Shown here piece after piece: positions 1-10,859 of a stretch of 64,000 nt of DNA. The translations under genes and the position numbers were made by a program. A model generated the notes under the pieces. It made no database searches and had not been told where the DNA came from. It was given only the letters and a program-made list of their open reading frames with translations. Source of the stretch: Podarcis raffonei (taxonomy: Eukaryota > Chordata > Lepidosauria > Squamata > Lacertidae); the NCBI RefSeq assembly GCF_027172205.1, contig NC_070619.1:1622001-1686000 (forward strand), read 5' to 3'. How positions within the stretch are numbered: position 1 is the stretch's first letter; the number at the start of each line of letters is the position of its first letter.

Positions 1-3000
1 TTTCCATTCTTCTTGCGCTGTTTCTCTTCCCTGGTTTCGGATTCTGCTCGTCATTTCTGCCAAGCCCATGTAGTCAATCACCTTCATCTGCCATTCTTCC
101 AGTGTGGGTAGATCTTGCGTCTTCCAGTACTTTGCAATGAGTATTCTAGCTGCTGTTGTAGCATACATAAAGAAAGTTGTATCTGTCTTTAACACCCCTT
201 GGCCGACAATACCCAAGAGAAAGGCCTCTGGTTTCTTGGTGAAAGTATATTTAAATACCTTTTTAAGTTCATTATAGATCATTTCCCAGAATGCCTTAAT
301 CTTCGGGCACGTCCACCAAAGGTGAAAGAATGTACCTTCCTTTTCTTTACATTTCCAACATTTATTGTCAGGCAAATGGTAAATCTTTGCAAGCTTGACT
401 GGGGTTATGTACCACCTATAGATCATTTTCATAATATTTTCTCTTAAGGCATTACATGCCGTAAATTTCATCCCGGTGGTCCACAACTTTTCCCAGTCAG
501 CAAACATGATGTTATGACCAATGTCCTGAGCCCATTTAATCATACTTGACTTAACCGTTTCATCCTGTGTATTCCATTTCAGCAGCAGATTATACATTTT
601 TGACAAATTTCTAGTACTGGGTTCTAACAGTTCTGTCTCCAATTTTGATTTTTCCACCTGGAAGCCAATTTTACTGTCCATTTTAAACACTTCATTTATT
701 TGATGATAATGCAACCAATCTCTCACCTTCCCTTTTAATTTCTCAAAATTCTGCAATCTCCATTTGTCCCCTTCCTTTTCCAAGATTTCCCAGTATCTTG
801 GCCACTTTGACTCCATATTAGACTTTTTAACAGCCTTTGCTTCCATTGGCGATAGCCACCTTGGAGTTTTGTTTTCCAGCAAGTCTTTATATCTGACCCA
901 GACATTTAATAGTGCTTTTCTGACAATATGGTTTTTAAAACTTTTATGTGCTTTAACCTTGTCATACCACAGATATGCATGCCACCCAAAAATATTGTTA
1001 AAACCTTCCAAATCCAAAATGTCTGTGTTTTCAAGAAGCAGCCATTCTTTCAGCCAGCAGAAAGCTGCCGCTTCATAGTACAGTTTGAGGTCTGGCAGGG
1101 CAAACCCCCCTCTTTCCTTTGAGTCCGTTAATATCTTAAATTTAATTCTGGGCTTTTTGCCCTGCCAGACAAATTTAGATATGTCTTTTTGCCACTTCTT
1201 GAAACAGTCCATTTTATCCATTATTTGCAATGCTTGAAACAAAAACAACATTCTTGGCAGTACATTCATCTTTATGACTGCAATTCGACCTAACAAGGAA
1301 AGCTTTAAATTTGACCAAATCTCCAAGTCTTTTTTCACTTCTGTCCAAGTTTTTTCATAATTATCTTTAAATAAATTCACATTCTTAGCTGTCATGTTTA
1401 TACCCAAGTATTTCACTTTTTTAACCACAGTCAACCCTGTCTCATTCTGAAACCTTTCTTTTTCAACCTGTGTTAGATTTTTCTCCAATACCTTTGTTTT
1501 TGACTTATTCAATTTAAATCCTGCCAATTGACCAAACTCTTGGATTATTTCCAAAACTCTTTTCGTACTAGCTTCTGGCTCTTGCAATGTAAGTACTAGG
1601 TCATCTGCAAATGCTCTCAATTTGTATTGTTTAGCTCCGACCTGAATCCCTTTAACCAACTGGTCCCTCCTAATCATATTAAGCAAAACCTCCAGGACCG
1701 ATATAAAAAGTAGTGGGGAGATAGGGCACCCCTGTCGTGTCCCTTTTTCAATCTTGAACTCTTCTGTAACCACATTATTTACAATTAATTTTGCTTTCTG
1801 TTCAGAATAAATTGCACCTATACCATTCTCAAACCCTTGGCCTACCCCCATCCCCCGGAGGTTCTTCAACATAAAGCTCCAAGAAATGTTGTCAAAGGCT
1901 TTCTCGGCGTCCACAAATATCAAAACAGCCTTAGTATTTATGTTCACTTCCAACTTCTCCAAAATGTCAATTATATTCCTTACATTGTCCGACAAATGCC
2001 TTTTCGGGAGAAAGCCCGCTTGGTCCCCATGAATCTCCTCCATCAAAACTCTTTTCAATCTCTTTGCTAAAACATCAGCAAAGATTTTGTAATCCACATT
2101 TAGTAACGAGATGGGTCGGTAGTTCTTAAGTTGGGTCTTTTCAGTCTCTGTCTTTGGTATAAGTGTAATATAGGCCTCTCTCCACGTGTCGGGTGCCTTC
2201 CTCCCCTCCATGATCTCGTTGCAGACTTCCTTCAAAGGTTGTATAAGCCCTTCCTTCAAAACTTTGTAATATTTGGAAGTCAGTCCGTCCGGTCCAGGTG
2301 ATTTGCCCAACGTCATATTTTGAATGGCATCTTCTATTTCCTGTGCTGATATCTCCTGGTTCAAAATTGTCTTACTTTCCTGCGAAATCTTTTTCAGCCC
2401 ATTTTTCTCGAGGAATTGTTGTATATCTGTTTCTTTTTGCGGCCCTTGTGTATAAAGTTGTCTAAAGTAGTTCTGAAAACAGTTCCTAATTTCAGCTGGG
2501 TTACTTATATTCTTTCCTTCCACTTCTATATTTGTTACCGTGTTGAGTTTTTGTCTCTTCTTTATTTGCCAAGCCAATAGCTTGCCACATTTGTCAGCAG
2601 ATTCAAAAGTCTTTTGTCTCATTTGCTTAATTTTCCACTCTAATTCTTGATTCGTCAGTTCCATATATTGTGTTTGATAAAATTTGATTTCTCTTAAAAT
2701 CTCTTGTGATTTTGGCTTCAATCTTAGTTTCTTTTCCCCTTCTTTTATCTTTTCCAGAATTTTTTCCTTCCTCTCATTTTGTTTTCTTTTCTTTAATGTA
2801 TTTTGTTGTATCAGAAACCCTCTCATCACGGCTTTGCTTGCGTCCCATACTATTCTTTTTTCTACTTTAGTCCTTAGATTAATTTCAAAATAGTCTTTCA
2901 AAGTTTTTTGGGCCTTCTTGCAAATCTCCTCATCTCTAAGTAAGGTGTCATTCATTCTCCATCTGAAGGAGCCAGTTGTTGTTTGCCTCATCACCATCTT

Positions 3001-3690
3001 TACTGCATTATGGTCGGAGAAAGTTTTTGGGCAGATTTCCACTCTCTTTATGTTCTGCGCCATACTGCTAGTCACCCAAATTTGGTCGATCCTTGTCCAT
3101 GTCATTTTGGCTTCAGAAAAGAAGGTTCCCTCTCTTTCTAATGGGTGTTTTGTTCTCCATATATCGATCAAGTCCATATTGTCAGTCATTTCAAAAAAGG
3201 TCTTTGGTAGTCTTCCATCTTTTGTTACTACCTGTCTTTGTGCTTTGTCCATATTTGTTGAAACCACTCCATTCATGTCTCCCATCATAATTAGATTATA
3301 ATCCATGTAGTCCATTAAAGTCTCATGCAACTTCTTGAAGAATTCAGCTTTCCCTTCATTTGGCGCATAAACTCCCACTATCAGATACTTTTCTCCTTGA
3401 AATTGAATTTCAATTGCCAAATATCTTCCTTGGTCGTCTTTGAAGATTTGTTTCGGTTGCAGCTTTTCCTTTGCATAAATCACTACTCCTCTCTTTTTTA
3501 CTCTGTCTGAAGATATAAATTCTTGTCCCAGTCTTTTATTTATTAATAATTTCCTATGTGCTCTTGTCACATGGGTCTCTTGTAAGCAAATCAAGTCCAA
3601 TTGGTCTTTCTTTAGAGCATGAAATATATTTTTCCTTTTTCTGGGAATGTTCAAACCGTTACAATTCCAGGTTAGAAGTTGCAGAGCCAT
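1..3690 (-). CDS. L1 ORF2 protein (endonuclease and reverse transcriptase), 3' end off-window
   Basis: The start codon is at 3690-3688 (MALQLLTWNCNGLN), and the reading frame stays open for 1230 codons to the window edge. Frame was checked at the start, at the RT motif TRQGCP near 1740-1723, and at the last residues QEEWK, all in the same phase. The order is an N-terminal APE-type endonuclease (QETHVT, GDMNGV, SDHNAV), a central reverse transcriptase with an FADD active site, and a C-terminal region with the cysteine/histidine motif near 310-360. Compared with the 1245-residue copy at 49304, only about 15 residues are unseen. It looks coding-competent. Confidence 0.9.
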   Translation of the reverse strand, partial: MALQLLTWNCNGLNIPRKRKNIFHALKKDQLDLICLQETHVTRAHRKLLINKRLGQEFISSDRVKKRGVVIYAKEKLQPKQIFKDDQGRYLAIEIQFQGEKYLIVGVYAPNEGKAEFFKKLHETLMDYMDYNLIMMGDMNGVVSTNMDKAQRQVVTKDGRLPKTFFEMTDNMDLIDIWRTKHPLEREGTFFSEAKMTWTRIDQIWVTSSMAQNIKRVEICPKTFSDHNAVKMVMRQTTTGSFRWRMNDTLLRDEEICKKAQKTLKDYFEINLRTKVEKRIVWDASKAVMRGFLIQQNTLKKRKQNERKEKILEKIKEGEKKLRLKPKSQEILREIKFYQTQYMELTNQELEWKIKQMRQKTFESADKCGKLLAWQIKKRQKLNTVTNIEVEGKNISNPAEIRNCFQNYFRQLYTQGPQKETDIQQFLEKNGLKKISQESKTILNQEISAQEIEDAIQNMTLGKSPGPDGLTSKYYKVLKEGLIQPLKEVCNEIMEGRKAPDTWREAYITLIPKTETEKTQLKNYRPISLLNVDYKIFADVLAKRLKRVLMEEIHGDQAGFLPKRHLSDNVRNIIDILEKLEVNINTKAVLIFVDAEKAFDNISWSFMLKNLRGMGVGQGFENGIGAIYSEQKAKLIVNNVVTEEFKIEKGTRQGCPISPLLFISVLEVLLNMIRRDQLVKGIQVGAKQYKLRAFADDLVLTLQEPEASTKRVLEIIQEFGQLAGFKLNKSKTKVLEKNLTQVEKERFQNETGLTVVKKVKYLGINMTAKNVNLFKDNYEKTWTEVKKDLEIWSNLKLSLLGRIAVIKMNVLPRMLFLFQALQIMDKMDCFKKWQKDISKFVWQGKKPRIKFKILTDSKERGGFALPDLKLYYEAAAFCWLKEWLLLENTDILDLEGFNNIFGWHAYLWYDKVKAHKSFKNHIVRKALLNVWVRYKDLLENKTPRWLSPMEAKAVKKSNMESKWPRYWEILEKEGDKWRLQNFEKLKGKVRDWLHYHQINEVFKMDSKIGFQVEKSKLETELLEPSTRNLSKMYNLLLKWNTQDETVKSSMIKWAQDIGHNIMFADWEKLWTTGMKFTACNALRENIMKMIYRWYITPVKLAKIYHLPDNKCWKCKEKEGTFFHLWWTCPKIKAFWEMIYNELKKVFKYTFTKKPEAFLLGIVGQGVLKTDTTFFMYATTAARILIAKYWKTQDLPTLEEWQMKVIDYMGLAEMTSRIRNQGRETAQEEWK

Positions 3691-3697
3691 GATGGGG

Positions 3698-4786
3698 TTA
3701 TTTGCTCTTTCCTCCTACAGCTCCCAATTTTTGTTCCTCGTTTGTCGGTGGTTCCGTGTCCGTATCTAGTGAAGGATGCCCTTGCCCTGGAAACGTCTCC
3801 TTCTGTAGGTCTTCTTCGTGTTCTCCTAAGAACTTGTCTTTATCACTCACTGTCTTTATTCTTCTTTTCTTCCCCTTGTATTTAAAAGACAAGCCTTGGG
3901 GAAACTCCCACCTGAATTGAATGTAGTTCCTTTTCAGCAATATCACCAGGTCCTTGTAATGTCCTCTTGCATCCAAAATCCTTTTGGGAATATCTTTAAA
4001 GATCTCAATGTGAAAATCTTCGATTCGAAGGGTTGTTTGGTAATGCAGGTTCAGTATTTTATCCCGTTCCTCCTTTGATCTCAGAGTTATTAAACAGTCT
4101 CTGGGTCTGTTCTTCCTCTGCCTTGCTCCCAGTCTAAATGCACTTTCTATCTTAAATTCTTCTTTGTTCAGCTCCTGCTTCCAAAAGTCAGAAAATTCTT
4201 TTGTCAAATAGCCCACCAGGTTGTCTTCTTCCTTTTCCGGCACAAGTCTGATCCTTAAATTCCTCTCCTTGCGTTGCATATCCTGCATAGAAAGTGCCAG
4301 TTCATATTCATCTAGTTTCTTGAACACTGGTGGAAACTTTCCCTCAGCAGCAGTTGCAATTTCTTTAGCTTCCTCAGCTATCTTTCTTGTTATAGATGAT
4401 TCTTCCAGTATTTTCCCAATTGCTTCTGCATTTGAGTTCACTTTATTCCCAAGGTCAGTTATACTTTTTGTATTTGAATCAATTTTTCCAGAGATTTCTT
4501 CAATTTTCTTATTTGTTTCAGCAACTTGTACTTTAGTTTCAGCAACTTGTACTTTAGTTTCTGCACCTTGCTTTTTTAGTTCCTCCAAAGAGTCATTTAT
4601 CTTCTCCAGTACCTTGGCAAATGATTCTTCTGTAGACATTGTTTTCACTCTTGCCTTTGGGGCAGCTGTAGTTCCAGAGGCTCCTGATATGGAAGCCCTT
4701 CTCTGCATGAAAGAGTCAATTTTGTATTGTCTGCCAGATCTCAAAGTTGTTTCTTGAGAATCCCCTTTCTCTTTACCATCTGCCAT
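3698..4786 (-). CDS. L1 ORF1 protein (RNA-binding chaperone), 362 aa
   Basis: L1 ORF1 proteins trimerise through a coiled coil, bind the element's own RNA and act with ORF2p in the retrotransposition particle. Here a basic N-terminus is followed by a heptad-rich coiled coil (about residues 60-150), an RRM-like region with LRIRLVPEKEE (about 180-260) and a C-terminal domain with a basic stretch KGKKRRIK. It is 14 residues longer than the ORF1 at 48250-49296 because the heptad AETKVQV is repeated in tandem. The frame is open. The 7-base gap to ORF2 is the same length as in the other copy. It is a LINE gene, not a host gene. Confidence 0.93.
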   Translation of the reverse strand: MADGKEKGDSQETTLRSGRQYKIDSFMQRRASISGASGTTAAPKARVKTMSTEESFAKVLEKINDSLEELKKQGAETKVQVAETKVQVAETNKKIEEISGKIDSNTKSITDLGNKVNSNAEAIGKILEESSITRKIAEEAKEIATAAEGKFPPVFKKLDEYELALSMQDMQRKERNLRIRLVPEKEEDNLVGYLTKEFSDFWKQELNKEEFKIESAFRLGARQRKNRPRDCLITLRSKEERDKILNLHYQTTLRIEDFHIEIFKDIPKRILDARGHYKDLVILLKRNYIQFRWEFPQGLSFKYKGKKRRIKTVSDKDKFLGEHEEDLQKETFPGQGHPSLDTDTEPPTNEEQKLGAVGGKSK

Positions 4787-5767
4787 AACAAAGTCTTTTA
4801 GTCAAGGTCATTCCCACACTCTTAAGCTGTCAAAACAGAAGTTCTCAGATTTTACACTTCACTTGTTGCTGTGACAATTTGTAAGTCCTCTAGAGGGCGC
4901 AAAGTCATTTTTTTTTTTACTTCTCCAAATAGCCCCGCACTCTCCTAAAAGTAAACAAAAGTTTTCCTGGTCCCTTCCAATTGTTCTTTTTTCTTTCTAA
5001 GGGATCCAAGTCAATAATGTCCTGTAAGTAACTTTACAATGCAACAAAATAAGTATTTCAAGTTGAGAGTAACCAAAGTCAATTAAAGATACTTTTTAAT
5101 CTTCTTATAGCAACAGTCCTTAGCCGGTTCCTTTTCTCCGACAGTCCGATCCCAGGTATAAGAACAGCGATATTTAACTCAGTTCTTTACAATTGGCAGA
5201 GAAACACTTTAAAATCTTCTTCCCCCCCCTTCTGCCTTCGGGGGGGGGGAGTTCTTTGCTTTGGTGGTGGGTTTCTTAATTCCCGCAAATTTCCTCTCAA
5301 ACAGTTACAGCTAGAGTGTCTTTCGCTTTGATCTTGCTACAGAACGGAAAGCAGACTTCCTTTTTAGTGCTTATCCGTCTCGGTGCCCAATTTCTTTACT
5401 TTTAGTGTCCAATTGTAATTTAGCGGTCGATCCTACTCACGGTTAGTTATTCTTTTAATCCAATTTCGCCGGAAGAAATCAGCGCTCTCCGCTAATGGCG
5501 ACGCGGCTTCGCTTCGCAGGCTGGGTGAAGACGACTCTCAGCACCGCTCCTCACACCCTCCGCTGATCCGCAGCCTTTAAAAAGGCTATTTCACAGCGTC
5601 GGGGGGGCGCAAAGGTGCCCGCCGAGTCTCCGGTTCACAGGCAACACGCCTGTGATTTTTGAGGGTCCCCGCTCCGCCGTGGCTGACAGGACCCGAATCT
5701 ACGAAGCAGACCTCTCCCGGAGCTCCGGGTGAGATCCGCCATTAAGCGCTGGCGCTAACCGGAAGTC
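4787..5767 (-). promoter_or_regulatory. L1 5'UTR / internal promoter region
   Basis: This leader of about 980 bp precedes ORF1 of the - strand L1. It becomes CG-rich towards its 5' end (about 5480-5767) and is collinear with the leaders at 47287-48249 and 33654-34599. L1 leaders carry an internal promoter; that role is inferred from the family. A C-run and G-run pair around 5220-5250 could form a short hairpin or quadruplex. Confidence 0.75.
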
Positions 5768-5860
5768 GCTCTCAGTTTCTCCAGGCTAAACAAAGCCAGC
5801 TCCCTCAACCATTCCTCATCAGGCTTGGTTTCCAGACCCCAGAATAGGGCTTGATCTTGT
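5768..5860 (-). repeat. Old CR1 3'-region fragment
   Basis: The bases after the L1 end read like the antisense CR1 3' region seen at 13314-13870 and 54686-55215 (phrases such as CCAGGCTAAAC and GGCTTGGTTTCCAGACCC). The L1 interrupts it. Confidence 0.7.
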
Positions 5861-5935
5861 AAGCCACTGGTATTAGTAGCAATAAAGGTAACATGAATTG
5901 CAATAAGAAAGATAGTAATATTAGGGAAGTTTTTA

Positions 5936-6028
5936 ATGCTGTGTTGTGTTTTTAATATTCGGTTGGAAGCCGCCCAGAGTGGCTGGGGAATTAATAAATT
6001 AATAATAAATTATTATTGTTATTATAGG
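5936..6028 (+). repeat. L2-like LINE 3' tail
   Basis: The sequence carries the recurrent tail motif GGTTGGAAGCCGCCCAGAGT followed by an ATT-rich microsatellite, as at 53665-53805 and 56300-56560. It lies between the L1 5' end and the CR1 leader. Confidence 0.7.
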
Positions 6029-6361
6029 CATTGTTAACAATTGTTTTTAAGAACATTGTTCACACATATTTATACTGCTTAACTGTGTGTACATTGCAAT
6101 CACTTATTCATTTTTGTGCGTAGTCATTTCAAGTGCATTGTTAATATAAGAATAAATGTGCAATACTGTTAAAATGCATATCTTCATAAAATATAAACAC
6201 ATAAATAAATGAAGTTTGATCCATCTTTTAGATTTAGGGGAGCTAGTCTCAAACGTTTGTTGGGGGAGATATAGGTTTATTTGGGGGGATTTATTTGTCC
6301 TGTCTTCACGCTTTTTATGATGGAGGACCGCTGTAGTCAGCCCCAATGACACGTTCTCAAG
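6029..6361 (+). other. AT-rich spacer running into the CR1 leader
   Basis: No host gene is visible. The last 100 bases or so probably belong to the 5'UTR of the following CR1, but its exact 5' end cannot be placed from one copy. Confidence 0.5.
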
Positions 6362-7390
6362 ATGGAGGGTGAGGGAACAGCTGCAGTCGCCTGTGGTTCC
6401 TGCGCAATGTTTGCCATCTTGCCAAAGGTTGCAGGCAGCTTTACATGCAGCAATTGCATGTTGATTGCCCTCTTAAAAGACAAAGTCCAGCAACTGGAGG
6501 AACGTGTAGCTACGCTCCAAAGAATTAGAGAGCTGGAGCTCTTCTTGGAAGCAACAGAGCACACCGTCTCCACCAAGGAGGAGACAGGGGACTCCCCAGA
6601 GAAGGAGGCTAGTTCACCAACACAGGAGCCAGATATATGGAGAAACGTGACTCAAAGAAGTAGGAGGCCCAGGGTTCGCTCTGATTGTTTAGAAATACGC
6701 AATCGCTTTGAGGTCCTTTCCCCTAGCATGGAAGACGAAGAGCAGACTCCATTTGAGGATCTCTCCCTCATTACAGTCGATCAGGTATATGAAGACGAGC
6801 AGCAAAGGCAGTCCTCAGGGAATGTGCAGGCGACCTTGGAACGGACAGCTCACGGAAGAACCCCGACCAGACCTAAGAGGAGGCGTGTAGTGGTGATAGG
6901 GGATTCCCTACTGAGGGGAACAGAAGCAGTGATCTGTGGGCCTGACAAGATGTCTCGGGAAGTGTGCTGTCTCCCCGGGGCTAAGATCCAAGATGTAACT
7001 GAACGACTGCAAGGAATCATAAAACCCACTGACAAATACCCCTTCCTCTTGGTTCATGTGGGAACCAATGACACTGCAAGCAATAGCCTCCAGAAGATCA
7101 AAAGAGATTACGAGGCTCTGGGCACGAAACTGAAGCAATTAAATGCACAAATTGTCATCTCATCTGTCCTCCCAGTTGAACGACGTGGCCCAGGGAGAGA
7201 GGGAAAAATAGTGGAAGTGAACAACTGGCTTCGCAAATGGTGTAAACAGGAACGGTTTGGATTCTTAGATCACGGAATGCAGTTTCTTGAAGATGGACTT
7301 CTGGCAAGCGATGGGTTGCACCTCACAACGGTTGGGAGGAATGTTTTTGCAAAAAATCTCAGAAACCTCATCAGGAGGGCTTTAAACTGA
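6362..7390 (+). CDS. CR1 ORF1 protein with SGNH/GDSL esterase domain, 342 aa
   Basis: CR1 ORF1 proteins bind nucleic acid and many carry a GDSL-type esterase of debated role. Residues 12-40 contain paired cysteine motifs (CGSC and CSNC), followed by a predicted coiled coil ([17 protein letters not shown]). The esterase blocks are all visible: GDSLL at 180-184 with the nucleophile serine, GTND at 234-237, and DGLH at 317-320 with the catalytic Asp and His. The start has a purine at -3 and G at +4. The frame is open and the catalytic residues are kept, so the copy looks young. Confidence 0.9.
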   Translation: MEGEGTAAVACGSCAMFAILPKVAGSFTCSNCMLIALLKDKVQQLEERVATLQRIRELELFLEATEHTVSTKEETGDSPEKEASSPTQEPDIWRNVTQRSRRPRVRSDCLEIRNRFEVLSPSMEDEEQTPFEDLSLITVDQVYEDEQQRQSSGNVQATLERTAHGRTPTRPKRRRVVVIGDSLLRGTEAVICGPDKMSREVCCLPGAKIQDVTERLQGIIKPTDKYPFLLVHVGTNDTASNSLQKIKRDYEALGTKLKQLNAQIVISSVLPVERRGPGREGKIVEVNNWLRKWCKQERFGFLDHGMQFLEDGLLASDGLHLTTVGRNVFAKNLRNLIRRALN

Positions 7391-7395
7391 CTAAT

Positions 7396-10224
7396 GTGGG
7401 GGAGGGAGACAGTGCTCCTGAAGGTAGGAGTCTATCAATTGATGAAGATGATCATCCAAATGTCATAGACCGAATGGAGCAAACAGCACGCAGACCTAGT
7501 GGTGGGAGGAAAAAATCCTTAAATAAGAGACACGGGGGAATGATTAATGGACTTCAATGTCTGTACACTAATGCGCAAAGTATGGGAAATAAACAAGATG
7601 AGCTTGAGCTCTTGGTACAGCAAACTAAATATGACATAATAGGAATCACTGAAACCTGGTGGGATAAGTCCCACGATTGGAATGTAATAATGGAGGGATA
7701 CAATCTATTTCAGAGAAACAGACCAGACAAGAAAGGAGGAGGAGTGGCGTTATATGTCAGGGATGTGTATACCTGTGAAGAGATCCAAGATTTAGAACCT
7801 CAAAGCCAAAGTGAGAGCATTTGGGTCAAAATTAAGGGAGAGAAGAATAACAGTGACCTCATTGTGGGAGTTTACTATAGATCCCCAAGCCAAACGGAGG
7901 ACATAGATGATGCCTTCCTGGAACAGATGGCCAAGCATGCAAAAGGAAGGGAGATAGTAGTAATGGGGGACTTCAATTACCCGGATATTTGTTGGATGTC
8001 AAACTCAGCCAAGAGCATAAGGTCAAACAGATTCCTCACTGGCCTTGCAGATAACTTCATTGTCCAGAAAGTGGGAGAAGCAACAAGAGGAACAGCCATT
8101 TTAGATCTGGTCCTAACCAATGTTGATGACCTGGTTAGTGGGGTAGAAGTGGAAGGATCATTAGGCGCGAGTGATCATGCTCTTCTGAAGTTTACTATAC
8201 AGCGGAAAGGAGCAGCCAAGCATACTAGGACTCAATTTCTCGACTTTAAGAAAGCCGACTTCATAAAACTTAGGGAAGTGCTTGGTGAGATCCCATGGAC
8301 AGTAATACTAAAAGGAAAGGGAGTTCATGATGGCTGGGAGTTTGTTAAGAGGGAGATAGTAAAAGCACAACTTCAGGCAATACCAATGAGACGGAAACAT
8401 GGAAGGTGCCTAAAGAAGCCAGGGTGGCTATCTAAAGAACTTTTAACTGAGTTAAGATTAAAAAAGGATGTGTACAAAAAATGGAAAAGGGGGGAAACCA
8501 CCAAAGAGGAATTCAAACAAATAGCCAGCACGTGTAGACACAAAGTCAGAAAAGCTAAAGCACAGAATGAACTCAGGCTTGCTAGAGAGGTTAAAAGCAA
8601 CAAAAAAGGCTTTTATGGGTATGTTCGTAGCAAAAGGAAGAACAAAGAAACAGTGGGGTCACTCAGAGGAGAAGATGGTGAAATGCAAACAGGGGACACA
8701 GAAAGGGCTGAACTCCTCAATGCCTTCTTTGCTTCAGTCTTCTCCGATAAAGAAAACAATGCCCGACCTGAAGAATTTGGAGCAAATGATTCAGCAGAGG
8801 AAACACAGCCCAGAATAACTAAGGAGATAGTACAAGAATACTTGGCTAGTCTAGATGTATTCAAGTCTCCAGGGCCAGACGAACTGCATCCAAGAGTATT
8901 AAAAGAACTGGCAGATGTGATCTCAGAACCACTGGCAGTCATCTTTGAGAATTCCTGGAGAACAGGCGAAGTCCCGGCAGACTGGAGGAGGGCAAATGTT
9001 GTCCCTATTTTCAAAAAGGGGAAAAGAGAGGACCCAAATAATTACCGCCCAGTCAGTCTGACATCAATACCAGGGAAGATTCTGGAGCAGATCATTAAGC
9101 AAACAGTCTGTGAGCACCTGGAAAGGAATGCTGTGATCACCAATAGTCAGCATGGATTTCTGAAAAATAAGTCATGTCAGACTAACCTGATCTCGTTTTT
9201 TGACAGAATTACAAGCCTGGTAGATGAAGGGAACGCAGTGGATGTAGCCTACCTTGATTTCAGCAAGGCATTTGACAAGGTGCCCCATGATATTCTTGTA
9301 AAGAAGCTGGTAAAATGCGGTCTTGACTATGCTACCACTCAGTGGATTTGTAACTGGCTGACTGACCGAACCCAAAGGGTGCTCATCAATGGTTCCTCTT
9401 CATCCTGGAGAAGAGTGACTAGTGGGGTGCCACAGGGTTCTGTCTTGGGCCCGGTCTTATTCAACATCTTTATCAACGACTTGGATGATGGACTCAAGGG
9501 CATCCTGATCAAATTTGCAGATGACACCAAACTGGGAGGGGTGGCAAACACCCCAGAGGACAGGATCACACTTCAAAACGACCTTGACAGATTAGAGAAC
9601 TGGGCCAAAACAAACAAGATGAATTTTAACAGGGAGAAATGTAGAGTATTGCACTTGGGCAAAAAAAATGAGAGGCACAAATACAAGATGGGTGACACCT
9701 GGCTTGAGAGCACTACATGTGAAAAGGATCTAGGAGTCTTGGTTGACCACAAACTTGACATGAGCCAACAGTGTGACGCGGCAGCTAAAAAAGCCAATGC
9801 AATTCTGGGCTGCATCAATAGGAGTATAGCATCTAGATCAAGGGAAGTAATAGTGCCACTGTATTCTGCTCTGGTCAGACCTCACCTGGAGTACTGTGTC
9901 CAGTTCTGGGCGCCACAGTTCAAGAAGGACACTGACAAACTGGAACGTGTCCAGAGGAGGGCAACCAAAATGGTCAAAGGCCTGGAAACGATGCCTTATG
10001 AGGAACGGCTAAGGGAGCTGGGCATGTTTAGCCTGGAGAAGAGGAGGCTAAGGGGTGATATGATAGCCATGTTCAAATATATAAAAGGATGTCACATAGA
10101 GGAGGGAGAAAGGTTGTTTTCTGCTGCTCCAGAGAAGCGGACACGGAGCAATGGGTCCAAACTGCAGGAAAGAAGATTCCACCTAAACATTAGGAAGAAC
10201 TTCCTGACAGTAAGAGCTGTTTGA
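7396..10224 (+). CDS. CR1 ORF2 protein (endonuclease and reverse transcriptase), about 916-942 aa
   Basis: The endonuclease nicks the target and the reverse transcriptase primes on it. The APE endonuclease fills roughly the first 260 codons ([36 protein letters not shown]). The RT follows with [35 protein letters not shown] and the FADD active site at about residue 707. The frame begins just after the ORF1 stop. The reported first codon at 7396 is GTG and the first in-frame ATG is at 7474, so the true start is uncertain. The ATG at 7394 is in another frame and soon stops. Length is normal for CR1. Confidence 0.92.
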   Translation: MGEGDSAPEGRSLSIDEDDHPNVIDRMEQTARRPSGGRKKSLNKRHGGMINGLQCLYTNAQSMGNKQDELELLVQQTKYDIIGITETWWDKSHDWNVIMEGYNLFQRNRPDKKGGGVALYVRDVYTCEEIQDLEPQSQSESIWVKIKGEKNNSDLIVGVYYRSPSQTEDIDDAFLEQMAKHAKGREIVVMGDFNYPDICWMSNSAKSIRSNRFLTGLADNFIVQKVGEATRGTAILDLVLTNVDDLVSGVEVEGSLGASDHALLKFTIQRKGAAKHTRTQFLDFKKADFIKLREVLGEIPWTVILKGKGVHDGWEFVKREIVKAQLQAIPMRRKHGRCLKKPGWLSKELLTELRLKKDVYKKWKRGETTKEEFKQIASTCRHKVRKAKAQNELRLAREVKSNKKGFYGYVRSKRKNKETVGSLRGEDGEMQTGDTERAELLNAFFASVFSDKENNARPEEFGANDSAEETQPRITKEIVQEYLASLDVFKSPGPDELHPRVLKELADVISEPLAVIFENSWRTGEVPADWRRANVVPIFKKGKREDPNNYRPVSLTSIPGKILEQIIKQTVCEHLERNAVITNSQHGFLKNKSCQTNLISFFDRITSLVDEGNAVDVAYLDFSKAFDKVPHDILVKKLVKCGLDYATTQWICNWLTDRTQRVLINGSSSSWRRVTSGVPQGSVLGPVLFNIFINDLDDGLKGILIKFADDTKLGGVANTPEDRITLQNDLDRLENWAKTNKMNFNREKCRVLHLGKKNERHKYKMGDTWLESTTCEKDLGVLVDHKLDMSQQCDAAAKKANAILGCINRSIASRSREVIVPLYSALVRPHLEYCVQFWAPQFKKDTDKLERVQRRATKMVKGLETMPYEERLRELGMFSLEKRRLRGDMIAMFKYIKGCHIEEGERLFSAAPEKRTRSNGSKLQERRFHLNIRKNFLTVRAV

Positions 10225-10429
10225 GAGTGGAATTTGCTGCCAAGGAGTGTGGTGGAGTCTCCTTCTTTGGAGGTCTTTAAGCAGAGGCTTGACAACCATA
10301 TGTCAGGAGTGCTCTGATGGTGTTTCCTGCTTGGCAGGGGGTTGGACTCGATGGCCCTTGTGGTCTCTTCCAACTCTATGATTCTATGATTCTATGAAGT
10401 ATCCTATAGTACAGTAATTCAGTGCTTGG

Positions 10430-10484
10430 ACAATAATAGAATAGAATAGGATAGAATAGAATAGAATAGAATAGAATAGAAAAT
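10430..10484 (+). repeat. AATAG/ATAGA pentanucleotide microsatellite
   Basis: A run of about ten near-perfect 5-bp units lies just past the CR1 end. Confidence 0.9.
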
Positions 10485-10859
10485 ACAATACATTCCCTTC
10501 CCCCCAAATTAATACTTCATTACTAATTACCGTAATATTCGTACTACTGTAATAAAAAAAGAAGAAAGCCAGAGGCTCCTCCCAGCTTCGCATTGCCCCG
10601 CCCACTGGGCGTGACCACCCCGCTAAACCCCGCCCCGCCCCGCTTTCCGCCGCCGCCTTTCGCGACCTATTGCCTTCCCCAGTTGCACTCTCCCCGCCTC
10701 CTTTCCACAATGCCTCTCCCGGATTGGCGCGGGCGGACTGCCACTCCCGCCGGCGCCGGAGCTCCCCGCTCCCCTCTCTTCCCTCTTGCCTCGCCCGCCC
10801 CGCCCCTCGGCCTGGCCCCGCGCTGATTGGCCGAGACGGGGGCGTAGGCGGCGTGGCTC

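Larger units (their letters stand above)
1..5767 (-). mobile_element. L1 LINE, nearly full-length, cut by the window edge
   Basis: This is an L1-clade non-LTR retrotransposon read right to left. Its 5' end lies at about 5767, where the sequence matches the start of the complete copy at 47287. A 5'UTR of about 980 bp is followed by ORF1 (3698-4786), a 7-base spacer and ORF2 (3690 to the edge). Only about 50 bases of ORF2 plus the 3'UTR and tail fall outside the window. The 5' end abuts a CR1 remnant (5768-5860), so the L1 appears to have landed in an older CR1. Its target duplication cannot be tested because the 3' end is missing. Confidence 0.93.
6362..10397 (+). mobile_element. CR1 LINE with two open ORFs
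   Basis: This is a near-complete CR1-clade non-LTR retrotransposon. It has ORF1 (6362-7390), ORF2 (7396-10224), a short 3'UTR and the diagnostic end made of repeated ATTCTATG units at 10380-10397 rather than poly(A). Full-length CR1 copies are rare because most insertions are heavily 5'-truncated. A 290-bp copy of the same subfamily sits at 57843-58132. The element ends about 160 bp before the SLC25A42 CpG island. The 5' boundary lies somewhere upstream of 6362 and is uncertain. Confidence 0.93.

Noticed and set aside
4221-4757. 178-codon frame opposite L1 ORF1
   Set aside because: Serine-rich mirror of the ORF1 coiled coil; a strand shadow, as is 48168-48773.
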